Shown: positions 55,669-64,000 of the stretch, piece after piece
How the letters are laid out: every line of letters starts with the position of its first letter
Numbering within the stretch: position 1 is the first letter of the stretch
Source: Blastomussa wellsi
Lineage: Eukaryota > Cnidaria > Anthozoa > Scleractinia > Plerogyridae
Direction of reading: 5' to 3'
NCBI GenBank assembly: GCA_947652115.1
Contig: OX393570.1
Coordinates: 11,426,343-11,490,342 of the forward strand
DNA length: 64,000 bases
The notes under the pieces: model-generated
The model's input: the letters and a program-made list of their open reading frames with translations, nothing else
Database searches by the model: none
Told to the model about the DNA's origin: nothing
Program-made: the position numbers and the translations under genes

Positions 55669-55937
55669 CTATGTATGTCCGAACTGGCCACCATATTGAT
55701 TTTTGATCGAGTGCTTTCTTAGATGCAATTCTTTATCGTCCTTTTTACCCTCTTCGTCAATACTAATCACCCGGTAAACATAATTACAACCTTGTACCCC
55801 AACACAGTCTTGCTGATCATTTTTACCACCGCCAGGCTTTACTGAAGGGCACCTTTGGAAGTCTCTCGTGATGCACTGGTCCGATGGCCCATCTTTGCTG
55901 TAGTTCTGCCCCACATTTGGACCCGAGTAGCACTCGC
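55669..55937 (-). CDS. Module 3 second half with possible C-terminal tail
   Basis: Read through the phase-1 donor at 55748, the frame continues for about 26 residues of charged tail (KKDDKELHLRKHSIKNQ) to a stop codon at 55669-55671. An AATAAA on the minus strand at 55026-55031 could serve as poly(A) signal, about 640 bases downstream. This is the natural end of the WSC-like gene if the donor is not used. A signal-peptide exon starts 2.2 kb further on, which favours a gene end here. Confidence 0.5.
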
Positions 55938-58900
55938 CTTAAAAACAGTATTTGTATTGTATTAACGACGATGTAAACCATTTTAAAACGCTCTTTAAAA
56001 CTTTTAAAAATTTTTATTCTCTTCTCCAGAGGATTGAAACGTTTGCAAAGCGGAGCAAAGACTGTGTAATCAGACAAGCAACTTGGAGGTCACCTTTAAA
56101 ACAAAAATTGTCGGTTGACATGAACAGACCCCAAAACGATGATCGGCATAAAGCTGGGCAAACTACAACATTTGACAAAAGTAGTTGACACATTGATTTC
56201 AATTTGCAGTTTTTAAGGCATATTTATCACTCTTTTCTCGGGTACACTATACTCCGCCAAAATACGACCTCCTCCCCCCTCATCCAATGTTGTATGATTC
56301 CAGTGAAGGACTAAAATATTGATAGAGGCAGGGGGTTAAATGAAGGGACAAGGGGTGGACTGAGTCTGTAATACAATAAAATGAGGCTTAAAGTGACAAT
56401 ATGTCAATACTTTTGTCACTAATTTTAGCTAAAACAAGGGAATTGGTAATTTAGGCAGTAGCTGAAGTCTTTAATATACATAAAAAATGTTTCAGACATC
56501 TTACCGTGATTTTGCACTCCAAAATACTTGTACCCAAGCTCTTGAGCTCGTTCAGCACATCTACAGAGTACATCACCGAGGTAGGTGTCCAGTTCCCCTA
56601 GCTGTGCCTCCTTACCGCTGTATTTAAGTGAAGTCTTGTTCATGTCAGTAAAGATAAGTTCTGGTATCGGGCGGGGAGAAATTTTTTTGTCTGCGTAGCA
56701 TCCGACATTTTCGAACTGTGTGAAGCAAGCCTCAGCTGCAGTTAAAACATATTAATAATCATTAGTTCAGTTCAGAATTAAGGAAGCTCGAAAGAGTTTT
56801 CTCATTGTTATAGTACTTGTAAAACGATGTAGGATTACAGAAAAGTTGTTTCGATCATTCGGGCAAATATGAATAAATTTACAACTCTATTATTGAGTAA
56901 TACTTTAAAAATGTTTTTGATGTCATAGACCTCAACAGTGACAAAAGAACCCCAAATTTCAGTTTTTGCCAATTATCTTTAAAACTAAGTCGGTGACCAG
57001 CCTTTTTCCTTTCGTTATTTAAAAGCTCCCTAATTCTGTATTTGGCCTGCAACCAGTATAAGAAAAATCTGTGTTGTGGAATTTAGCTATATCAAAAAGT
57101 CGCCATTTTTATTTCGTTATTTAATTCTGTATTTGGTCTGCCAGTATTAGAAAAATCTGTGTTGTGGAATTTAGCTTTATCAAAAAGTCGCCATTTTTAT
57201 TCCGTTATTTAATTCTGTATTTGGTCTGCCAGTATTAGAAAAATCTGTGTTGTGGAATTTAGCTATGTCAAAAAGTCGCCATTTTTATTTCGTTATTTCA
57301 TTCTGTATTTGGTCTGCCAGTATTAGAAAAATCTGTGTTGTGGAATTCAGCTATATCAGGAAGTCGCCATTTTCATTTCGTTATTTAAAAGCTCCCTTAA
57401 TTCTGTATTTGATCTGCCAGTATTAGAAAAATCTGCGTTGTGGAAGTTAGTTATATCAAAAAGTCGCCATTTTTATTTCGTTATTTAATCCTGTATTTAA
57501 TCTGCCAGTATTAGAAAAATCTGCGTTGTGGAATTTAGCTATATCAGAAAGTCCTTAATTCTGTATTTGACCTGCAAGTATTAGAAAACTCTGTGTTGTG
57601 GAATGAAAGAGAAAGAGATTCCACAGCACAATTTTTGCCCAAACTTGCCTATTTGAATCAGCGTGATGAATGTAGACGAGTTAATTTTCGAAATAAAAAT
57701 GTCTTCCGCACGTTTAATTTCCGGTTTACCGCGAAGGGAGTTAATCGAGATTTACGGAAAATTAAAGTTGGCGTAAAGAAGTAAAGTAAAGCTCAGTACA
57801 TTCAAAGAGGACAGAGCACAACCTCAATGTTGGCTCCTGTAAAATACCTAATTGCCATAACCGTAAACGCCCTTAAACGCGTATTTATGTTACTGTGCGT
57901 AAAGTTGATGAAAAAATGGCATAAAGATGACATTCAAGAAATATTACGCCAACGTTTGCTTAAATTAGTCTCATAACCAAGCTTTAAAGTAAAGCTGGTG
58001 TAAGGGCCAGCTTTCCAATTGTTAAAGGTGGCGTAAAGCTGCGTAAGTACACATTTAAGCCGAATTTACCTCGGCTTTGGGAGGCATGGTGGCCTTATGG
58101 TTAGTGCGCTGGACTCCTGATCGGATGGTCCGGGTTCGAGCCCTGGCCGGGGCACTACGTTGTGTTCTTGGGCAAGACACTTTACTCTCACAGTGCTTCT
58201 CTCCACCCAGGTGTTTAAATGGGTACCGGCGAAATAATGCTGGGGGGTAACCCTGCGATGGACTATGGACTGGGTGAGTAGAAATATTCCTAGCTGCGAA
58301 ATGCTACTGAAACCGGAATAAGTTCCGGCAGTATGGGCCACTTGGCACGACGCGCGTTTTTACGTCGGCTTTACACCGCAGTAAAGTTATCTTTTCACGG
58401 TGTGTTAATGATATACGCTAATGATATACGCTAGGTTTTCTGCTGCAAGAAAAATTAAGCAAATAAAAGATTGAAAAGACGAGATGAAAGAGACAGAGAG
58501 AGGAAAGTAATGTGAGAAATGAAGAGTGGTTCATGTACAACTTGATCTTCTTCTAAGAGCCACAGCTACTTATGACTATTTGATATTTACCTTGCTCAGT
58601 CTCGTGATCCTCTTGGATATTATAGACAAACGTAGTTGTTTTATTTCCACAACAAACATTCCTGTCTTTAAGATCTGTATCACACTGAGCGAATTCTGTA
58701 GTGATACAGAATTCAGACGAGCCGCCTTTGCTGTATCGTTTTTTAGTACTTTTTCCCGACCAACATTCCCCTGCAAATCAAAACGAAATAAACAGTTACT
58801 CCGGGCTACCGCGAGACCACCACGTCAAATCGATATAGAATGAATGTGATACCAAGTAATTGCGTTGTGACTAAGATAAAGGCAACAAATGCAAGGAAAC

Positions 58901-61900
58901 GATGGCATATACTTGTTATATTTCGATATAAATCTATATCATCTTCAGACTAAGGTGATATGCATGTAGCAGAAATTTAAATACTGCGAGATGGTACAAC
59001 AGCATTAACACGTGAAAATGAAAACAAAGAACGAAACTATCAGGCAAAGTTCCCTTCTGGCTTTTAAACCAGTGTTCAAAAATGGTGTTGAACGCTTGAT
59101 ATCGTAAGCTTCTTTATATAGTAATAGATTCCAAATGTAATCACGGTCTATTATGTTTGTGTTACCACGCACGGTTTGGGTGAGAAATTCTTTGTTCATT
59201 GCAGTAGAAGGTGAGTTGTTCTCATTGATGAAAATATTCGGTAAGTTGTATAAACCGTGTATGTGTTTGATCTGATCGCAATAGCGCAGATTTTTATATA
59301 CAGCGCTTTCTTTGTCCGTGAGCGCATGTTCTTGTGTGCGGACAAGCAAAGTTCTGTACGTTTTGCCGATATTATTTGCTGTATGATTTGCTGTATTTAT
59401 TGCACAGAGAGGGGGTGCGATGGGTGCGCTTGCCACCCCCCCCCCCCCACAGGCTTACGGAGGCCCACATTTTTGTTGTCCACCGATGTAAAAAAAAGTA
59501 TACAGTATATAGTATAGTATAGTTCTGTCTTGATTTCAAACTTTATTTCTCAAACTCATTAATAATTCATCACGTTAAAACAAAGGAAATCAGAACCGTA
59601 ACCGTGGTTTGGAAATGTGATCTTAATTACCATAGACAGTGCTGCGCGTCGTATTTTCAACTCTCTTCTCGGTGTTTGGAAACGCGATGAAACACTGTCT
59701 CTCGTGTATAATATATTACTTCTATATTTGTTAGTTTTTAAATATTGACATTATCCTCTAATACTGTAAAATACATGCGTAAAGTAATCTCTGCGCCAAT
59801 AATTTCATTTTAAAGTTGAAAAGTTTGAGTAATATTCACGTTTTTCAGTTCGCTTTTGGGTGCCTGTTTTGATATCATATTGCCTTCAAACCGCACGAAA
59901 TGCAGTATAAAACAACCTCGTTTTCTTAAATTTCTGGCGGATGGCGCATGCGGTGCACATTCTGTCCGTCTCCTTGTCGGATCGCACCCTCCCGAAAAAA
60001 ACTTGACTACGGGCCTGTTGCAGACTATAAATTTCACAAGCCTTGCAATAAACAACAAAAGTCACCCAAAACAAAAGTAATCAACACTCTCTCAGGTCAA
60101 TGTTAGCATTTATACTCACCAAAGTTTTCTATTCCAAAGTATTTAAATCCTTTTGCCTTTGACAGCTGAGCACATCGACAAACCACATCATTCAAGTAGC
60201 TATCCCAGCTTCCCCAGTCCACTGGGAAACCGCTGAACTTAGCGGTACTGTTGTCAAGATCAGTGAACATCAGTTGAGGTAAAGGTCTTGGACTTTGCAG
60301 ATCATTAAAACAGCCTTTCTTGATAAAGTCAACAGGACAGTCCTCTGCAAAATAAGAAAAATCATACCATACCCTGTTAAATTACTTGTCTGTAGTGGTT
60401 TGCATTATGTCCGAGTCGACGTAATAACCTCTGACCAATAACAACGAACACAATCCAAGGAACCAATCAGAAACAAACGAACACAAAACAAGTTTACCTA
60501 GGGAGGAAAGGGAAATTTTGGAAGTCATCTAATGCTTACCATAAACCACTCCCTGTATTTTGGCATTACTTGGTGTGGCTGTTGTTGGAACTGGTGAGGG
60601 TTGTATCTGCGCCCCTGTTGTGATTCAAGTGATAAAAGTTATCTTCTGTACCTTTTGCGTCTATTCGTTCATGGTTCACCTAATGCCGGCCTAGATTAGC
60701 TGAGGCTATACGCGGGTTTCTTAAATTCTGTACATATTTTTGAAGTAAATAAAGTTTATATGTCGTCGTTGAATAAACAAGGAAACGTCATAGCTAAAGA
60801 GGTTCATGTTCAGTGAAAAGCATTTAAAAATATTTGAGCTCTGCTCACCTATAAATACGTGCCTGTATGTGTGACCTTATAGCTGTTATTGAAGTTGAGC
60901 CTGCGATAACATATTCTTTTGTAAAGACAGCATGCGAACGAGGCGAAAGGGTCAAAACATCGGACAACACAATGCACAATGACCCGTTAGCCTCGTTTGT
61001 ATGTCAAACCGCTGAGAACTCCAATAAGAGCCATTGAAAGAAACTCAGCTGATAACAGTTCACTGAGTTTTATAAGTGAGTTAATGAAATGTATTTTAAA
61101 GGCAATTAGTAAATAACACTAAGTTTTAACTACTTGTGTCTCTTCTTCCATTTTTCCTGCTGTTTGATTTGTGAATTTCTGAAACGTTTAGTTGCGGTTA
61201 CAATTCATCTATTATATCCAGTAAATCATGCATTCAACTCCGCTTTAAGAATGGCCAGAATGGCGGCGATGCGCAAGATCGTATTTTCATATCTTGGCCG
61301 TATTCTCGAGCCTTTGCGCTTTCTTACAATAACGGTATAGGATCTGTTGAAAATAAAGACAATCACGATACAAAACGTTCATTCATGATCGGATTCGGGA
61401 CAGATTTACGACGTTAGTATAGCATTTCTGTCTGTAAATCGCAGACGTCTTTCTCGCAAAACGACAAGCCGGGAGCGAAGAAATACGGATGTATTTGCAG
61501 GCTAGTCCAGTCCATACGATCACCATCATTGCGCCAAATGAAAACTATTCTGGAGTATTCTAGCCTCGTTGGGAGCCCACGGAATTTCTTTTTCGGAGTA
61601 TGCCTGTCACTTACAAAAAACATCATCTTCCCTGATAAAGAAATTAAGGCACGTCATCCATAGAAATGATCTTTGTCTGATTATAGTAGCTCGATTTTAT
61701 ATCTCTACTGGTGCCAAAGAAAGTTAACCGCACAGCACATTGGTAAAAAGTAAAACATCTACCGAGCCCTCGTACATTTGTGAATCAAATGTATTGTTAA
61801 TTTATGGTACTTGCACTAACTGACACAGAAGAGTACAGCATTCTGCATTTTTTGCAAACTATACTTGACTTGTAAATAAATTTAATAAAAAGAAAAGTAT

Positions 61901-63662
61901 TTTTAAGTATGCATCTTAATTTATTGTAAGTAACGTAGCGTCCTGTAAAACAGGTTGTTTACCGTCCTGTGGTGTGTAAGATAGTTATGTAATGTATTGT
62001 TTAGTTTTATATATTTGTGTCATTTCGGAAATCACTTATTCACTTGTCTTCTTCGTCCTGTCTGGTACATAAGGCCGCGGAATTTCGGAAATAATATTGT
62101 GTTATTGTACTGGTCGATTCATTCTATGGGACGCGCACGTTGGTAATCATGGTTGTCGTGTGCGTTATGAATACAACTACCATGATTCCTTGCGCGCAAG
62201 TCTCATAGAGGGAATCGGGGATTGTAGTTATTGATTTATTGTGTTAGTGAAAGTATTGTATTGTAATTTATGCCAATAAATGAATAAATAAAACATTAAA
62301 AAATCTTTCCTGATTAGGCGTCGCTCCGGCTTAATCGAAATCGTTATGGCAAGTGGCCTTTCACAATATTATTCTTGGCAATTTAATCAGTTCAAGTTAC
62401 AATAATGGCTCTGTTGAATTCACTGAGATAAATCAATCAAAGAAAAATATCTGCTTGCGTGTGGCTGAGAGTTCCTGTAGAAACTAGTGAATTCAGGAAC
62501 ACCTAAAACACCATGAAAGAATCATATGACATCGCCAGCCAATATTCCTTAAAAAAGACTCTCCGAGGGAAAAGCTACAAGAAATACTTTACAATTATTT
62601 ATATGATTACTTAACAAACCTTGTGAAATGATAATTCGATAGACATAATTGGAATTTTGGTCTCCTGCACACTCCCCGACACTGTTGATAGCACACGGCT
62701 GTTGATGTGTATCTATGCACTGTTCTGCTGCACCGTACATACTGTACTTGTCGCCAGCCTTCATTCCTGACCAGCACTCACCTAGGCACCAGTACAGGTT
62801 GGAATGAGTCAGGAACATGGTATGGAAATGTAAGTTGAAGGATTTTTGTTAGTCGTGAAATCAAATTGGAAAGTGTGTGTGCTTTGATTAGCTAAATAAG
62901 TATGTTTCAAAGAGAAGAAAACGTAGTGCGTTTCAAAGGTTAGCTTTTTTCTGAAACTGATACAAGTCCCCCACTTTTACCCTATCTGTTGAGGATCTCC
63001 GCTATTCCTCCCCAATTCCTCCGCCCAATGCATATAATTATTCACTCCACTCCACTAGATTTGTCTAATAAGCTTACTTTAAGTTTAAAAAATTATTCCC
63101 CAGGAATGAATTAATCTGTCAAGAAATAACATAAAAATAAAAACAACTCGTTGACAAACAATACGACAAACAAATCTAGAATGGCAAATATAGACTGTAA
63201 TTTATAGCGGGCAAAAAACGGCTGAGAGTACATTACATACCATAAGAGTGAATTCCAAAGACGTTGAAATTCTTCTCATAGACCATATTAGCACACCTGC
63301 AGACAAAATCTGGAAGCCAAACACTCCATTTCTCCCAGTCGATTTTTTCGCTTTCGCTTAACATTTTTTCGGAAAGTGCAAGCGTAGGCTTACCGGCCAT
63401 CTTGTCGACAAAACAACCAAGCTTTTTATACTCAATGTTACACCTCGCTGGGAAAAAGGATGATAAAAACACCACTAATTAAGACATTAGGTATATTTGA
63501 TAACGATATTCGACCGATGAAAACTGTCCGAGTACACGCTAATACGTTAACCTCTAACAAATTTACAACTTATTTTCATTTAGTCAGAGATCAACTTACG
63601 AGGGTTTGCAGCTGAGGACGGAGATGGTGTTCCAATAGGTGTAGGAGGTACAGCTGTTGGTA
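55749..63662 (-). CDS. Extracellular protein with three WSC-like modules (3' part)
   Basis: Exons, all phase 1-1 and multiples of three: 63662-63600 (linker PTAVPPTPIGTPSPSS), 63447-63241 and 62781-62620 (module 1), 60614-60540 (linker QPSPVPTTATPSN), 60344-60120 and 58770-58591 (module 2), 56735-56505 and 55937-55749 (module 3). Each module has GCF/GCY near the start, a CRCA motif, a GYKYFGVQ-type strand, then ECWSG or ECYSG, a QC pair and a closing VYR/VYN. This resembles WSC carbohydrate-binding domains, though the spacing differs and a PAN-like fold is possible. Secretion is inferred, since the 5' end lies beyond the window. The last exon reads on in frame to a stop at 55669, so it may be terminal, or it may use its phase-1 donor and splice onward. 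Confidence 0.8.
57036..57600. repeat. Minisatellite, about 90-bp unit, about seven copies
   Basis: Units share ATTCTGTATTTGGTCTGCC, TTAGAAAAATCTGTGTTGTG and AAAAAGTCGCCATTTTTATT. The first and last units are the most diverged or truncated. It lies in the WSC-gene intron between modules 2 and 3. Confidence 0.88.
58079..58375 (+). repeat. tRNA-derived SINE copy 5 with A and B boxes
   Basis: The best copy. The A-box-like TGGTTAGTGCGCTGG (about 58098-58112) and B box GGTTCGAGCCC (about 58133-58143) are 20 bases apart, as in a tRNA gene. The body has CTCTCCACCCAGGTGTTTAA and GGGTACCGGCGAAATAATG. The head cannot fold as a complete working tRNA in my reading. Confidence 0.85.
59005..59436 (-). mobile_element. 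Penelope-like element fragment, GIY-YIG endonuclease end
   Basis: A 143-codon open frame carries a GIY-YIG-type segment (NIGKTYRTLLVRTQEHALTD), a conserved HIHGLYNLPNIF stretch and a C-terminal RDYIWNLLLYKEAYDIKR. This is the pattern I associate with the C-terminus of cnidarian GIY-YIG retroelements. The YIG tyrosine is replaced (NIG) and the upstream reverse transcriptase is missing. The AT-rich tail at 58850-59000 is probably its 3' end. It lies in the intron between modules 2 halves and 3. Confidence 0.7.
60615..62619. other. WSC-gene intron
   Basis: No supported exon. An AT-rich stretch with AATAAA-like motifs near 62270-62300 could be a solo LTR or UTR remnant, but this is weak. Confidence 0.4.
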
Positions 63663-64000
63663 CTGAAATGAAAACTGCCTATGAATTATTTTGTCTTAAA
63701 ATTTTAAGATAGTTTGAAAACAGGTATGAGAAAAATCTGCTATATATCTTATCCTACAAAAGAGTTTTGGCTCTTACTTTTCCCAAGGCATTGATGTTCA
63801 ATTTACTTTGAGAAAAATAGCACGAGTGTCATAAAAAACGACTTACATTCTCTGCTCACATCATAGGAAATCTTATGCTTGGAGAGGAAAATGACAGCCG
63901 GGCAATAGCCTGTCTGCAGCACTCTCTATTTCCTCATGTAGAAAAGTGACGCGTCACTATTTTTGCGTGATGAGATAGGAGACGGCTGCAGATTTTGATC

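Noticed and set aside
58079..58150. Possible tRNA gene
   Set aside because: A and B boxes are present, but there is no complete cloverleaf and the unit continues into the SINE body.
63845..64000. Minus-strand coding-like stretch at the window edge (CPAVIFLSKHKISYD) ahead of a GTAAGT
   Set aside because: It has an in-frame stop upstream and an uncertain acceptor. It could be a partial exon or repeat; it needs sequence beyond the edge.

Overview
The window looks like nuclear DNA of an anthozoan cnidarian, most likely a scleractinian coral. It is AT-rich and dominated by introns. It carries many foldback (MITE-like) elements, a tRNA-derived SINE in several copies, and fragments of LINE, Penelope-like, LTR (Ty3/gypsy) and THAP-related elements. 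The recognisable host coding sequence consists of short exons on the minus strand, mostly with phase-1 borders. The organism call is inferred from gene style and repeats; no marker gene proves it.

Main gene (minus, 36825 down to 6314): a single-pass receptor tyrosine kinase assembled by eye from 26 exons. The exon lengths total 3,921 nt and keep one frame from ATG to stop, giving about 1,306 residues. Domain order: signal peptide, Ala/Pro linker, von Willebrand A (vWA) domain, thrombospondin type 1 (TSP1) repeat, Gln/Pro repeat, F5/8-type-C (discoidin) domain, charged linker, cysteine-free Ig-like domain, Pro linker, two Ig domains, membrane helix, and a complete kinase of the FGFR/RET/VEGFR-like group with almost no C-terminal tail. 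I recognise each domain but not this combination; it is the main candidate for an undescribed receptor type.

Upstream (47.1-53.4 kb, minus) lies a second signal-peptide exon followed by four Pro/Ser/Thr-rich exons, all phase 1. I see no domain or stop exon for them before the receptor's own signal-peptide exon at 36.8 kb. They are either an alternative 5' end of the receptor or the start of an unfinished or decayed neighbour. A degraded Ty3/gypsy element (48.8-52.5 kb) sits in the intron between the first two of these exons.

Right end (55.67-63.66 kb, minus): the 3' part of a secreted or extracellular gene with three WSC-like cysteine-rich modules, each split over two exons and separated by Pro/Thr linkers. 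Its 5' end is outside the window. It either ends at a stop at 55.67 kb or splices onward, because its last recognised exon also has a phase-1 donor.

The 36.8-47.1 kb interval and 1-6.3 kb hold mainly foldback repeats. Nothing prokaryotic, no CRISPR array, no rRNA gene and no intact tRNA gene were seen. All exon borders are read by eye from splice consensus and frame continuity and need transcript confirmation.
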